Assembly: GCF_030272615.1 (NCBI RefSeq)
Contig: NC_081407.1
Coordinates: forward strand, 436,016,230 to 436,080,229
From: Cryptomeria japonica
Taxonomy: Eukaryota > Streptophyta > Pinopsida > Cupressales > Cupressaceae
Length of the DNA stretch: 64,000 nucleotides
Reading direction: 5' to 3'
Shown here: positions 1 through 12,314 of the stretch, in pieces
Numbering within the stretch: position 1 is the first letter of the stretch
How the letters are laid out: every line of letters starts with the position of its first letter
Made by a program: the position numbers and the translations under genes
Notes under the pieces: model-generated
Told to the model about the DNA's origin: nothing
The model's input: the letters and a program-made list of their open reading frames with translations, nothing else
The model's database searches: none

Positions 1-749
1 GAGGTACAAGCCAATTGTCAGTCGATGATCTCCTATTGTTCTTCTACATCTTTAAAAGCCCCCAATTGATAAAATGATACTTGATGAATGTTTGATGGAT
101 GAATGTTGAATTTTGTTGAAGACTTCAAAGATGTACTCTTTCATAGCAAAAAATGCTCCAATACTCCAAAAACCTATTCTTAGATTTTTAGAAGAAAACC
201 CCTTCAAACAAAGAAAGAGAGCTCTTAAGTATGAAACCCTATATCTTAATTTCATGTTTAGGATGACCTAGGATTTGAATTTCTTGCAGATATTTTGGGG
301 TTAAGCATTATTATATCATAGGATTGTGCTCTTGAAATTTTGGGAAAAAATTTGCGGACCATGTGCATTCCCACCACGATCCAAACAACTTTTCGCCAAA
401 TTTTTGGGGTCGTTAGATATGATGATATTAGAGTGCATCCCAAAGTTACAGTTGATTTCAATATGTTTTGATATGCGAAATCAAGCCTAAATGGTCAAAA
501 TAAGACATAATCAAGGTTTATGATTAAATGATTTATTGGAGAAATAAAATGAAAAGGGGCATGCTTAGGGTAAAGGGCCCACCTTTATAATGTGAAGTGA
601 TGAGACATGACCTTAGATTTAATTAAATTATTTAATTAAATCCTTAAAAGGGAATTAGAAATGCAAGATACAAGACACACTAAGGCAGGTGCTAACCTAA
701 GTGTGAAATTATACCACCCTAGCAAGGGTGTACAGTTTATGACACAACA
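1..749 (-). repeat. possible LTR remnant of an old minus-strand element
   Basis: This AT-rich stretch has no credible coding frame. It ends in ...cacaaca at 749 and is followed by a pyrimidine-rich run (tttagcccccatttt, 750-764). That is how an LTR end followed by a reverse-complement polypurine tract looks for a minus-strand LTR element. The other LTR is not in the window, so the assignment rests only on this junction and on similarity in style to the junction at 59040/59041. It could equally be unrelated AT-rich DNA. Confidence 0.25.
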
Positions 750-1437
750 TTTAGCCCCCATTTTAGCAGTCATATGACACTACGTGCATATGCAAGATAA
801 AGTACAAAAAAGTAAACATCATTTGAAAAAAGGATATATCTATAAGTTGTCGAACGAAGCCCCGAGTAGTATCTACAGTACATAGTTAGGAACCACACCC
901 TACAAAACCACATGTTAGACCACAAAATCACCTAATGCTTACTAAGGAAGGTGATAAAATTCACAGTTAGCTATATGCCCCCCCTATTTTGACTTTCTTA
1001 TTAGTGAGGTGAAACAAAGTATCATGTTTTCCACAACAAATTGTGATAAAGATTTTGATGAAGGAAGTTCACAAGGCTTGATTGCTCATCCAATGACATT
1101 ATAGAACTAACACAGAGAGAGAGGGTGAACTCATGATTCCAAAGCCACCAACGGTGCAAGAATCAGATCTTCCTAGCTCAAGATATGATAGATTGAAGAA
1201 AAAGTACAGAAATTAGGGTTTTAACTTAAAAACATAAAGTCAAAACGTGCATAACACGTAAATATGAAAGTGACACCTTCATTTGTCACTTTCTAACTTT
1301 TTGGTACTATTCATTGGAGAGGAGCCCACATACAAGCCATCATGCCTTGATGCCGACCTGAGCGACCTACGCGGATAGAGATCCTACGTCAATCTGTACT
1401 CGTCAGTCGACTGCTCGACGAGGTGAGTTGACCTTTT
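750..1437. other. gene-free stretch, UTR-like remnant
   Basis: No coding frame, RNA gene or clear repeat is visible. A second pyrimidine-rich run (gccccccctatttt, about 976-989) resembles the reverse complement of a gypsy polypurine tract, so this may be the 3' untranslated part of the element whose LTR ends at 749. The copia 5' LTR begins at 1438. Confidence 0.25.
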
Positions 1438-2499
1438 TGTTGGTATTTTGTTATGGTTTTATCATTGATGTCAACACCTACTAACACTTATCAACTCTGG
1501 CACTTTGGAGAAACAGCAACATTCACCGACAAGCAAATGACTTATGCATAGTCACCAGTATCTGGTACACTGGTAGGATATAATGTTCACCGGCACTTAG
1601 AATGGCATGGAAAACACCTGGTTATGTCGAAGACATCATTTGGACACTTTTTATTGAAGATTTATTTATTGGCATCCTCGTATTTGCATATTTGTTGTTA
1701 CCAGCAAATAGGTCTAGGATATACACCGGCAGGTTTATCTTTTCCAGATCAACACGACACGCTATGGAGATGTTTGATTATTGTTGTAAATGCATCAAGC
1801 CAACATGTTGAATCATTATTGCTTCGGATATTGTTTTATTTGTAAATTGATTTTATTGTAATATCCTTTAGAGTCGACCTACTTAAATTGGTCTTAGGTT
1901 ATGATATAAATGTAAGATCTTATTTGTAAGATCAAATATGGGATGCAAAAAAGAATTGTGTGAAGGTATATGCGAGATTAAGCAGAGCTATACATGTAGA
2001 CATCATTTGAAGGTTGAATGAGGTTTTTGTGAAGACAAATAGAACTACACCGGTACTGAATCTAGTATAGAAAGATGCTAATTTGAGCAGTACATTCATA
2101 TTGGATTTAACCATCCAATTGTAGTCAGTGTGACTCCCATTTTGTGTTTGAACAGTGAGCTCTAGGTGCTTGGCCTTTCTGCATGTGTAGACCCCATTTG
2201 TATACACTTACTATCTATAGTTTTATCATCTGATTGTGGGTAAGGTTTCCCATCGTGGTTTTTCTCCTTACAGGGTTTCCATATACAAATACTAGTGTTA
2301 TGTGTTGTGGATGACTTTGTCTTTCTATTTCATGCATTAATCCTTATCGGTATTGCAATTAACTGATAAAATTGTCTACCGGCATAAATGACTGGTTTAC
2401 TGGTATTAAGCATTAAATTGGCTATGTTGTTTTTGGTTTGAATTTATTTGACAACTGATTCACCCCCCCCCCCCTCTCAGTTGTCTCCGAGATCTAACA
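1438..2499 (+). repeat. copia 5' LTR
   Basis: It starts TGTTGGTATT and ends GATCTAACA, directly before the primer site. Its first 390 bp are repeated at 7077-7463 and a later 143 bp at 29996-30138. It holds several ACCGG-type motifs, a possible TATA-like tgatataaatg near 1900, and a poly-C run with ctctcag near the end. A similar end occurs in the pol-less family LTRs. Confidence 0.9.
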
Positions 2500-2501
2500 A
2501 T

Positions 2502-2513
2502 TGGTATCAGAGC
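2502..2513 (+). other. primer binding site (tRNA-iMet type)
   Basis: TGGTATCAGAGC lies 2 bp after the LTR end. This is the usual plant copia primer site, complementary to the 3' end of initiator methionine tRNA. Confidence 0.92.
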
Positions 2514-2557
2514 TTAGTTCTCTTTTTTGTAGAAGTTTAACAGCTTGAGTAGATCCA

Positions 2558-3475
2558 ATGTCTACTAACTATTTCAGGAAGGAAAGTCCTAAACTTGATG
2601 GAACCAACTATGGGATATGGAAGATCAGAATTGAGACACATTTGAATTGCATTGAAAAGGACATCTAGGATGTTACAAAGAATGGCTATACAACTCCTAC
2701 AACCAGTCAGCCTAATCCACCAAACTTGGCTAAAGATGAGGAAAATGATTGCAAAGCAAGAGAAGCACTTTTGAGCGCATTAACAAATCAACAAATCATG
2801 AGATTATCAAATAGATCAACTGCTAAATCTATTTGGGATCATTTGGAAACACTGAATGAAGGAGATTGCATAGTCAAAATTGCGAAACTTGAAAGCTTCT
2901 AGGTCAGGTATGAAAATATGAAAATGGAAGAAGATCAAAGGATTTCTGCTTTTATGAAAAGAGAATGAATTTTTTGGGGGTATTAAATGTTGTGGAGGAA
3001 CCTTAAGTGAAGATGAAATTATTTCAAAAGTTTTAAGAGGATTCCCATCGGCATACAAAATGAAAGTTACTGCTATAAATGAGTTAAGAACAATGCCTAA
3101 TACATCAGTAACTAGGGATACATTGATCAGAAAACTTTCAGCTTTTGAAATTGAGGAATTTGGTCATGTTGCTACTATAAAGATAAATTTAGCTTTTAAG
3201 GCATCAACATCATCTGCACCATCATTTGACAAGTCTAATTGGAAAGCCTTTTATGCAAGAGAACTTGAAGAAAGTAGGAAAGAAAATGAAGAACTTGAAG
3301 CACTATTTGCAAGAAAAATGCCTAAAGGTCCAGTTCGAAGTAAGTATGAAGGTAAAGCACCCTTTAAATGCTTTAATTGTAATAAGATTAGTCATATGGA
3401 TTCTAGATGCCTTGATAGACATGCTAGACTAAGAGAAGAATCTAGGAGAACATACAAGACTAAACCTCAATATTA
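2558..3475 (+). pseudogene. copia Gag (UBN2-type gag and zinc knuckle)
   Basis: The N-terminus has the typical copia gag signature (LDGTNYGIWKIRIETHL), followed by the helical gag region (SIWDHLETLNEG; LRGFPSAYKMKV). A CX2CX4HX4C zinc knuckle, CFNCNKISHMDSRC, lies at about 3367-3408, with Ser in place of the usual Gly. Gag would form the virus-like particle and bind element RNA. A two-base loss near 2965 and stops at 2666 and 2900 break it. The frame runs on towards protease. Confidence 0.88.
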
Positions 3476-3530
3476 GAGATATAGATTTAAGAAGAACAAA
3501 GACAAATCTTGTTATCTTGCTGATGAAGGA

Positions 3531-3902
3531 GTGACTAATGATTCTGATGAGGATCCGGCAGACAATGGATGGGTTTTTGTTGCTATAATAGAAGATCAAC
3601 CGGCACCTACTGTTCAATCGGTAGAGCAGGCCCTACTAGCTAAAGTTGAAGTTAAGGATGAATGGATCATTGATTCAGGATGCTCACATCATATGACTGG
3701 TGATAAAAGAAAATTCTTGAACTTTCAGGAATATAATGGAGGTTTAGTAAGATTTGGAGATGATAAAGCTTGTTTGATCAAAGGTAAAGGTACAATATCT
3801 CTTGATGGTAAGCACAATACCAACAATGTTTACCATGTGGAAGGTTTAAAGCATAATCTTTTGAGTGTTGATCAATTAATTGAGAAAGGATTTCAGTTTT
3901 AA
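3531..3902 (+). pseudogene. copia protease domain
   Basis: The aspartic protease active-site segment WIIDSGCSHHMTG is clear at about 3661-3699, and the copia-conserved region HNLLSVDQLIEKG follows before a TAA at 3900. In active elements this enzyme cleaves Gag-Pol. The stop separates it from integrase, but the frame resumes immediately. Confidence 0.88.
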
Positions 3903-3926
3903 TTCAAAAATGGAAAATACAAAATC

Positions 3927-5020
3927 ATGAATAGAACTGGATTGGAAATTGCAACCGGTAATCAAACTAGAGGTAACATCTTTCATTTGAATAACAGTGA
4001 AAAGACATGCTTGATTGCACATATTGATGAAAGTTGGCTATGCCATAAGAAACTCTGTCATGTAAATTTTGATTGCATGGTAAAAATCAGTACTACAAAG
4101 GTAGTTAGAGATTTACCTAACATTGTCAAACCTCACAATACAGTATGTAAGGAATGTCAATTTGGAAAACAAGTTAGAGCTACTTTTAAAAGTATTCTAG
4201 AAAAATTAAATAATGCTCTTGACTTAATTCATACTGATTTATGTGGTCCAGCTACAACTAAAAGTTTGCAAGGTGATAGATATTTCATGTTAATCATTGA
4301 TGACTACTCTAGAATGTGTTGGGTTACTTTTCTCAGAGAAAAATCAGAAGCACTTGGAAAGTTCAAACTATTCAAAGCAATGGTAAAGAATGAAACCGGT
4401 AAGAAAATCAAATGTCTGAGATCAGATCAAGGAGAATAATTTACATCTAAGGAATTTAATGCATTCTGTGAAGTGAATGGAATCAGAAGGCAGCTATCAG
4501 CACCCCAGACACCACAGCAGAATGGAGTTGTAGAGAGGAAAAACAAAACTATCTTGGATGCAGCTAAAAGTATGTTATCAGAAGAAAATCTACCACATGT
4601 GTATTAGAGAGAGGCAGTAAGTACAATGGTCTATACATTCAACAAAGTTCACATCAAAGGTGAAACTGGTAAGACCCCTCATGAACTATGGTTTGGTATA
4701 ACTCCTACTCTTAAATATTTCAGAATATTTGGAAGTAAATGCTATATTAGAAGAGATGATTATATTGGCAAATTTGATCCTAGAAGTGATGAAGGAATAT
4801 TTCTTGGTTAATCATCTAAGAGTAAGGCATATAGATGTTTTAACAAAAGATTGTAGAAAATTGTTGAGAGTACAAATGTGAAGATTGATGAACAATTCAA
4901 AGGAACTTCAAGGTATATAGACTCTGAACCGGCAACAAAGATTCTAACAAATGAACCTACATTGAACCCACCGATATAGAATGAAGATCCAGTTACACCG
5001 ATATTATCTGAAAATTCCAC
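3927..5020 (+). pseudogene. copia integrase domain
   Basis: An HHCC-type N-terminal zinc domain is readable (LCHKKLCHVNFDC ... CKECQFGK). The DDE catalytic core follows, with Asp in LIHTDLCGP, Asp in LRSDQGE (next to a TAA at 4437) and Glu in QQNGVVERKN (about 4512-4541). The C-terminal copia motif KCYIRRDD...DEGIFLG ends at a TAA at 4809. Integrase would insert element cDNA with a 5-bp target duplication. In-frame stops at 4437, 4604, 4809 and 4853 inactivate it. Confidence 0.9.
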
Positions 5021-5114
5021 TGTAACTGAGGAACGGCAGCAAACAAAGACACCCCGGTATGTAAGACTGAATCACTCTAAAGATCAGATAATTGGAAACA
5101 AGTATAAAGGAGCT

Positions 5115-6189
5115 ATGACAAGAGGAAGACTAGCAAATGAAGAGGTATGTCTTATTTCTCAAATTGAACCATCATCAGTTAATGAGGCATGTGAAGATAA
5201 ACACTGGATTAAAGCTATGGAAGAAGAATTAGAGCAAATTGAGAAGAACAACACTTGGATATTAATTCCCCGGCCTAAAGACAAAAATGTGATTGGAACA
5301 AAGTGGGTATTCAAAAACAAACTTAATGAAGATGGTAAAGTAATCAAAAATAAAGCAAGACTAGTGTGTAAGGGATATTCTCAGAAAGAAGGAATTGATT
5401 ATAATGAAACCTTTGCACCAGTAGCTAGAATTGATGCAATCAGATTATTCTTGGCTTTTGCAGCACACAAAAACTAAAAAGTATATCAAATGGATATTAA
5501 ATGTGCATTTCTGAATGGAGATCTTGAAGAAAAAGTTTACATTGAACAACCTGATGGATTTTCTTTGACAGATAACAAAGATATGGTTTGCAGGTTAAGG
5601 AAAGCTTTGTATGGGTTGAAGCAAGCTCTAAGAGCTTGGTATGAAAGAATGGATAAGTATCTTTTGAAGATTGGTTTTTCTAAAGGTAATGCTGACAGTA
5701 ACTTATATTATAAAGTGACAAATAATGACATCTTGATTATAGAAGTTTTTGTTGATGATATAATCTTTGGAGGAGAAGATGGATTATGTAGACTTTTCTA
5801 TTGAAATGCAACAAGAGTTTGAAATGTCTATGATTGGAGAAATAAAATTCTTTTTAGGATTGCATATTTCACACACTGATAAAGGTATATTCTTGAGTCA
5901 ATCCAAGTACTTGAAGGAGTTATTAAATAAATTTGGGATGGAGAACTCTAAACCGGTAAGCACACCTATGACTACAAATGATAAATTATCACTAAGGGAT
6001 CAATCTACGCCTGTTAATCCGACTAGGTACAAATCTATGATAGAAGGTTTACTGTATTTGACACAAACAAGACCTGATATCATGAATGCAGTATGTATTG
6101 TTTCAATATTTCAAAGTAATCCTAGAGAAAATTATGAATCAGCAGTAAAAAGGATTTTTTGGTACTTGCAAGGCACTACAAATCTTTGA
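5115..6189 (+). pseudogene. copia reverse transcriptase
   Basis: Conserved blocks appear in order: [85 protein letters not shown] and FVDDIIFGG (active site with Phe for the usual Tyr). After a one-base frameshift near 5770-5800 come EFEMSMIGEIKFFLGL and RPDIMNAV. A TAA at 5475 also interrupts it. Confidence 0.93.
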
Positions 6190-6699
6190 CTATGGTATAC
6201 TAGAGATGAAAACTTTTAATTATGTGCATACACAGATGCAAATTGGGTAGGAGATGTGGATGATAGAAAAAGCACAACCGGTGGAGCATTTTTTCTTGGA
6301 AGCAGATTAATTTCTTGGTTGAGTAAGAAACAAAGTTGTATATCTTTATCAATAGAAAAATCAGAATATGTTGCAGTAGCAACTAACTGTACACAGGAAC
6401 TATGGCTTAAGCAAATGTTGAAGGATATAAAGGTAAAATACAAGGAACCTATTACTATCTATTGTGATAACACTGCAGTAATTGATATATCTAAGAATTT
6501 GGTATTACATTCTAAAACCAAACATGTTTCTATCAAACTGTATTTTCTAAGGGAAAATGTTAAAGAAAAAGAAATTAAAATGGTTTATGTGAATACTAAA
6601 GAGCAAATTGCAGATATTTTCACCAAACCTCTGTCTAAAGAGACTTTTGAATATCTCAGAGACTCGCTTGGGGTCATATCCCCACTGGTAGAAACTTAG
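6190..6699 (+). pseudogene. copia RNase H domain
   Basis: The copia RNase H signature is readable: YTDANWVGD, DRKSTTGGAFFLG, SIEKSEYVAVATNCTQELW, IYCDNTAVIDI and MVYVNTKEQIADIFTKPL. The catalytic Asp, Glu and Asp are present, but stops at about 6188 and 6219 lie at its start. It degrades the RNA strand of the RNA-DNA hybrid in active elements. The polyprotein ends at 6699. Confidence 0.9.
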
Positions 6700-7076
6700 A
6701 TAGTTGATGATAGTCATCAATCGACAAAATTAACAGAGAAATCTTTTACTTCGGCTTTGATGGGAAGCTACTTCTCAAGGGGAGTAGTTGGTATAGTGAA
6801 TTGGTTGGTATTTTGTATCTGAAAAATGGTTTTCATACTACTTTTGCATTTGATGTCAAAGGGGCAAAGATTGGTATGTAAAAACACAAGGAAAACACAG
6901 GTTACTTCGAGGGGGAGAGAATGTTATTTTGGAGAGAATGATTACTCTCTATCTGTATTTTGACTTCTAGTTATAATCCCTTTTGTGAGATTGTTGGTTT
7001 TTGGTATTTGGCATTTCTGTTTTGGCACTTGATAGTTTTTCCATCTTGTGTTGCCATCAATGCCAAAGGAGGAGAT
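6700..7076 (+). other. copia 3' untranslated region with polypurine tract
   Basis: This non-coding tail of the copia element ends with aaaggaggaga (7065-7075), the polypurine tract directly before the 3' LTR. The preceding ttgccatcaatgcc is also found beside the polypurine tract of the pol-less family (reverse complement around 12122-12140 and 33843-33860). Confidence 0.85.
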
Positions 7077-7463
7077 TGCTAGTATTTTTGTATGGTTTTG
7101 TCATTGATGTCAACACCTACTAACACTTATCAACTCTGGCACTTTGGAGAATCAGCAATATTCACCGGCAAGCAAATGACTTATGCACAGTCACTGGTAT
7201 CTGGTACACTGGCAGGATATAATGTTCACCAGCACTTAGAATGGCATGGAAAACACCTGGTTATGTTGAAGACATCATTTGGACACTTTTTCTTGAATAT
7301 TTGTTTATTGGCATATTCGTATTTGCATATTTGTTATTACCAACAAATAGGTCCAAGATATACACCGACAACTTTATCTTTTCCAGATCAGCATGGCATG
7401 CTATGGAGATGTTTTATTATTGTTGTAAATGCATCAAGCCGACATGTTGAATCAGTTATTGCA
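7077..7463 (+). repeat. copia 3' LTR, left part
   Basis: It begins TGCTAGTATT and is strongly similar to 1438-1825 of the 5' LTR. Similarity stops at about 7463, where sequence matching the interior of the Athila-like LTR takes over. Confidence 0.88.
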
Positions 7464-8315
7464 TCATAAACACAGGATCACTCACCAAGTGGGCCCCCTT
7501 GGATGAGTGATATCAAACTTCCAGCAAAATACTTTTAACAGATCATAACAACATATTCTTTATTCATTTCTTCCTGAAAATGATTACATATTCTAAAAGA
7601 GAAAATTCAGAATGCTTGTCAAAACTCTACTCAATTCCTTTCCATCTTGTCTAACTCTAAGAAATAAGGAAGAGCTTGTTATAAAGAAAAGATCAACTAC
7701 AATGGACAAATCAAATTATGCCCAAAAGAAGAGGTAGATTATTGTCAGATGAAGGAGATAACTGAGAGCTTGGTTGCAGGAACCATGGATCTTGAAATCG
7801 AACCACAGTCTTTGCACGCCAAAGTGATATTTTGCGAATTCAATATTCACTAGAGGTAAACTCCCATGGTGAAGTACAACTGCTTCGATTATTCCATACA
7901 TTGCACTTGCTCGAATCCCCTTCAGTTTGACCTCTAGCTATCTAAACGTGATTCTCCAGTGCTTAGGCACGAAAGAAAATCATCCACCGCAACATCAATT
8001 ATTATCTGCACTAAAACAAAAATAACATACAAGGACATGCATATGTATCTTACTCAATTAATATATTCATTAACTCACATATGACATTATCCTAAATAAT
8101 CCCCATATCACAGGGACAAATCATTTGGTTGCAGGAATAAATTGGCATGGCTGCAGGAATTAACCGACAAAGTTCAAACATGATTTCATAAGTTCAGATT
8201 TAAAACATGGATTACATACAGTCAATTCACAATACTTTACTATCACAATGCAACCCAAAAGATGTCAAAAACCTAAGAGTCATGATAAAATACATGTCAA
8301 AGCATCAACTTATCA
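7464..8315 (-). repeat. Athila-like 3' LTR, truncated
   Basis: It matches about 29163-29995 closely, including a shared block starting ggatcactcaccaagtgg. About 410 bp of the LTR (the part equivalent to 28753-29162) is missing at the copia junction. A ~22-bp segment near 8136-8158 is absent from the other LTR. Confidence 0.88.
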
Positions 8316-8501
8316 TGCCCCCCAACTTTAAGGGTTTGTTACTCCTGCAGCAAAAAGAAAATTTATGTTTTTTGCTGAAACTCTGAAATCACCAATAGTG
8401 TTCTATCTGGTTCCCTTGGAAGGAAAATTCCAATAAAATCCTTTCATTTTCTTCAACCTGGACCATCTAGTTGTTTCTTCTACAACTGCATCATAATTAT
8501 G
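8316..8501 (-). other. Athila-like polypurine tract and short 3' UTR
   Basis: The reverse complement of 8316-8330 is taaagttggggggca, a polypurine tract directly before the 3' LTR. The rest up to the end of the extra ORF shows nothing recognisable. Confidence 0.75.
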
Positions 8502-10685
8502 TTATGTTGGTTGGCATGCCAAAAGTGGCCACATAAGGATCAGAGGCTGAAAGATCAATGGCAACCAGTTGTTGGCTTTCTCCCTACCTAGCTGTATGTA
8601 TCTGGAGGCTCTTTGTATGGCTACATGAAAATTCTGTAATGAGTAAGGTTCTCCCAGTTTTAAATGATCTGGTAGATTATTCCAGCATTGAGTTAACCCT
8701 TCTAGTGTGGTTGTCATGTGGGTCTAAACCAAATGATCATACGCTTGATAGACTTCCTCTCTCATTGAAAGTACTATCTTACTAACATCATCTCTTATTA
8801 GCAACTCTTGCCAATCATAATATAGAACCCTGGGTGCTTCTAATTCCCTTCTCAATGGTAATGGACAGTCAAGCTCAAATTTTTCAAACTCCCTGGCTTG
8901 TGGTCCTATGATCATCTCATTTTGGATCCATGACATTAAAGCTCCGAGATGGATATCCCTAATATACAATAAAGGATTTCATTCTCTGTCTTGGGGTACA
9001 ACATAGTTATGTAAATATAATTCACATAACAAATTCCTTACAGCATGTGGAAAGGTTTGATAAGCATGATAGAATTCCTCAGGTGTTTCCAAGGATGAAT
9101 TAAGGTCACTAACAATGCAGTTTAGTCTGAAATTTAGATACCGCTCTTTCAAATGTACTGCATAAACTCTTGGGGGTGCCCTACACTACATCATCTCAAG
9201 AACCATACCATAAATGACTTCTACCTTAGCTTCTAATTCCTAAATTCTATTATCTTTCTTTTCAATCTCTTTTTGCTTCTTATTAATTATCCTCTGCAAC
9301 CTATCCTTCTCTATTTCCCATTGCCTAAAAAATGTTAAAGCAATTGATAAACTACTTAGGGATGAAGGAGGTCTAATAGGTCCTACCTTAGACTGTGGAA
9401 TTTCTTCAATAAACTCCTCATTCTGAGTTGACATATCTCCCACATTTTCTTCAGGTTGTTGTATAACATCATCAACAATCTCTTCACATTGCAATGCCAC
9501 AGAAGCAAGATTTGCTAGCTTATCCATTAAAACTTCTTCTTGAATTTCTTCTTGGATTTCTTCTTCTGCAGGGTTTTCTTGAATTTCCTCTTCCACAGGG
9601 TTTTCTTGCATTTCTTTCTCTGCAGCATCTTCTTCTTCTGAAGTTTCTACTACAATAACCTCTACTGGATTACTCACAGGTTGAGTCTTTTGTGTCCTCC
9701 TTGTTCTCCTTACATACACTTTTGAAACGGCTTCAGGAGTTTTTGTTTTTGTTCGACGCCTCTTGGCTACAAGAGGAATCTGCGTTTCCTATGGCCAGAT
9801 AACAAATTCTTTATCTGATTCATCCTTTTCCAATTATTTTCCTTCCCTTTGCAAAATAGGTGAATCTCTTTGAAGAGAAGTAGACGGTTGTTCTTTGATT
9901 GACTCTGCTTCAATATTTTCTTCCATAATAATTGTGGCTCCTTTAGCAACCAGCAAACCCTCATCTTCACCAGAAGGATCTTCTACAACAATCTCTTCTT
10001 GAGCCGGCGAATTATTTGCAATAGGGGCATCATCAACCCTAAATTGTAGAAAATCCTCAAATACACCCCATTCTATTTGTGAAACATCTCTTAGGGACTG
10101 TTGTACAAGAAACTTAACCAGTCCATGATGGCTAACAGAGTCATTTCCATACTTTCAATTCTCCTTAGCACTTATAGAAATGAGATGGTATAAGAAATTA
10201 GGGACATTAACTCGCCGGCCATGACGCAGATGACTAAGTAACTTAAAATGAGGTGAATGCAAATTTGAATACCGCCCTTCACATGTAATAGATTTCATAA
10301 CATAGAAAGCTACCTGAGATCAATGTGCTGGTAAAGAAACCCTTCTAGTCCCTTGTCTATCCACCATTAAGGGTTTGTCAGTGAGAACTATGAACTCTGC
10401 TCTGGCACTCTTTGCGTCTTTTGATTCTAGAAAGAGTTCTCCTTCCTGCAGCAACCCTGTGACCTCTACAATTCACTGCTCCGTAGCAATTACCCTCAAC
10501 CCTTTAATTGTAGCTTCTCCTTTATCAAAGGAATGCATAAATTCCGCAGCTATTTCATCGTTGTAATCCCTGATTTTCAAGAAATAATCCAACCAGTCGT
10601 GGTTTCGGAAATAATGCTCACAGACAACATCCTGTAGCAACCCTTCATGGACCGTTGGCTCATGGCAAATTAGATCACCACCCAT
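8502..10685 (-). pseudogene. extra ORF downstream of pol in the Athila-like element
   Basis: This is one frame of about 728 codons from the ATG at 10685, interrupted only by in-frame stops; segments starting at 10685, 9719, 8969 and 8717 share phase. The N-terminal part (DWLDYFLKIRDYNDEIAAEF) resembles the domain often labelled putative plant transposon protein in retroelement ORFs, from memory and not verified. The middle is acidic, with EEEIQEN-type repeats (about 9530-9620) and a predicted coiled coil (EKDRLQRIINKKQKEIEKK). It sits where Athila elements carry an env-like ORF, but I see no signal peptide or membrane anchor. Function unknown. Confidence 0.72.
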
Positions 10686-11148
10686 CTTTTACTCTGATAC
10701 TTCCGCAGCTTCACCAAAATGTTTGACAGTTTCTCAAAAAATGAAAATCTATATATCTTAATTTTGGTGGCAAACCTTATTATTCACTTGCGTGAAATAA
10801 TAATCATCATAAGTAATGTCAGTTAGGAAATCAATTTGGGGTATCAAAAAATTGATAATAAATCTTATTGGAAAAAGGACCCTGAAGTACCCCCCCCCAA
10901 TTTAACCTAGCACGTGTCCACACAGGCTAATGAGATTTCAGGTTTGGAGTAGATTTAAACAGGAGAAAATCATAATGAACTAATAAATGCATAATTAAAA
11001 TAAAGTACAATATACACATACCTGCAATTGGGCAAACATGATGGCAAAATGAAATGAAGTGACATGTAAGAAACTGGAATGGAATGTAGTGGATGGAACT
11101 TTATGTACGGAGAACAATATTCCAATGGAAATATTTTATTATGATATG
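10686..11148. other. spacer between Athila-like pol end and extra ORF
   Basis: No coding frame is visible. It contains a poly-C run (about 10891-10899) and AT-rich sequence, and could hold a splice acceptor or promoter for the downstream ORF. I see no specific signal. Confidence 0.4.
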
Positions 11149-11255
11149 TTAAATAAGTTCACTGCAGAAGCTGCAGGAACATCACCTTTATCAATATGCT
11201 CCAATGCAACAGGAAGCTCATGAATTGATACCGAATCATTGGTAGTTACTACAGG
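11149..11255 (-). pseudogene. C-terminal tail of Athila-like pol, cut off by insert A
   Basis: On the minus strand the frame VVTTNDSVSIHELPVALEH runs from the edge of insert A to double stops at about 11149. It continues in frame from the pol segment ending KVPA at 17906. This supports the exact insertion point of element A and shows pol extended at least 35 residues beyond it. Confidence 0.65.
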
Positions 11256-12109
11256 TGTTAGGGTTCCCACAGATACTAAGAGGGGGGGGGTGAATCAGTA
11301 TCTGACCGGTAAAGAAATTTTCTTAAAACTGAATATGCAGAACATAAAGTAACAGTATACCGGTAAGCAAGAATTAATGTAAATAGCAGAATCAAAAACA
11401 TCCACATGAAAAGAACACCATAACACAAGATGTTTAACAAGGAAACCCGGTGTGGGAAAAACCTCAATGGGATTTGTGACCCACAATATTCACTTACTGG
11501 CCAATAAGAGAATATTACTCACAATAGAGGCCTACACATGCAGGAAGGCCAACTGCCTAGAGCTCACTGCTCAATAAGAAGTCACACTGACTTACAATGA
11601 GGATTTACACAAATCCAATATTTTGTACTGCTTTACAATAGCATCTTCAATGCCAGACTCAGTACTGGTTCTTTCTCTGTTCTTTACATATACCCTTGAC
11701 CTACAATTCACACATTAGGTCTGCCTTATAATTTATTTATGCTTCCTATCCATATCCTACAAATGCTTACAATGATCTCTTTTATATACAAGAGTCATTT
11801 TACAATTTTCCAAGTCGGCTTACAATAATAAATAAAATATTACATATCAAAAATCTTGTCGGCCTCAGTGTCGGTATACATGTTATTTTCTGTGCCGATG
11901 TAGATTGATCTTGCTGATGCCGGTGCACTGTCTTGTTTGAGTAATGTTTTACCGGTATAATGTTTTGCCGGTGCCATAGGATTGCAAGGTTGCCTGAGTA
12001 ATGATTTGCTGGTATAATGTCTTGCCAGTGCCATAGGATTGCAAGGTTGCCATCAATGACAAAACCTTCAATCACACACAATGTCTCATTGGAGTGTCCA
12101 TATGCCAAC
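11256..12109 (-). repeat. element A 3' LTR
   Basis: 854 bp, TGTTAGGG...CCAACA on the plus strand, highly similar to 17027-17905. It contains several ACCGGT-type motifs. Confidence 0.93.
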
Positions 12110-12121
12110 AATCTCCCCCTT
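12110..12121 (-). other. element A polypurine tract
   Basis: The reverse complement reads aaagggggagat directly before the 3' LTR. The adjoining gccatcaatgcc is shared with the copia element upstream of 7065. Confidence 0.88.
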
Positions 12122-12314
12122 TGGCATTGATGGCAACACTCATGAGAAATTTCAAAAAGATATCCAAAAATGTGTAGACCAAAAATGTTACCAAAAATGT
12201 GAGAGCTCCCCTTGAGCATGTGATCCCTGTGTTTTGAATTTTCTCATCTACTACTCCCCCTTTGGCATCAATGACAAAGGTTAGTAGATTTTGTAGTTGT
12301 ACCAATTCATAACC

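Larger units (their letters stand above)
2558..6699 (+). pseudogene. copia gag-pol polyprotein, decayed
   Basis: This is a single ancestral gag-pol frame of roughly 1,380 codons, starting at the ATG 45 bp after the primer site. Frameshifts are visible near 2965 (within gag) and near 5770-5800 (within RT). About a dozen stops interrupt it, at for example 2666, 2900, 3900, 4437, 4604, 4809, 5475 and 6188. Domain order is gag with one zinc knuckle, aspartic protease, integrase, reverse transcriptase, RNase H, which is diagnostic of Ty1-copia. It cannot make an active protein. It is the only copia pol in the window. Confidence 0.93.

Noticed and set aside
1..461. Two 67-residue minus-strand frames at the window start
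   Set aside because: They are short, have no motif, and lie in AT-rich LTR-like sequence. There is no support for a gene.
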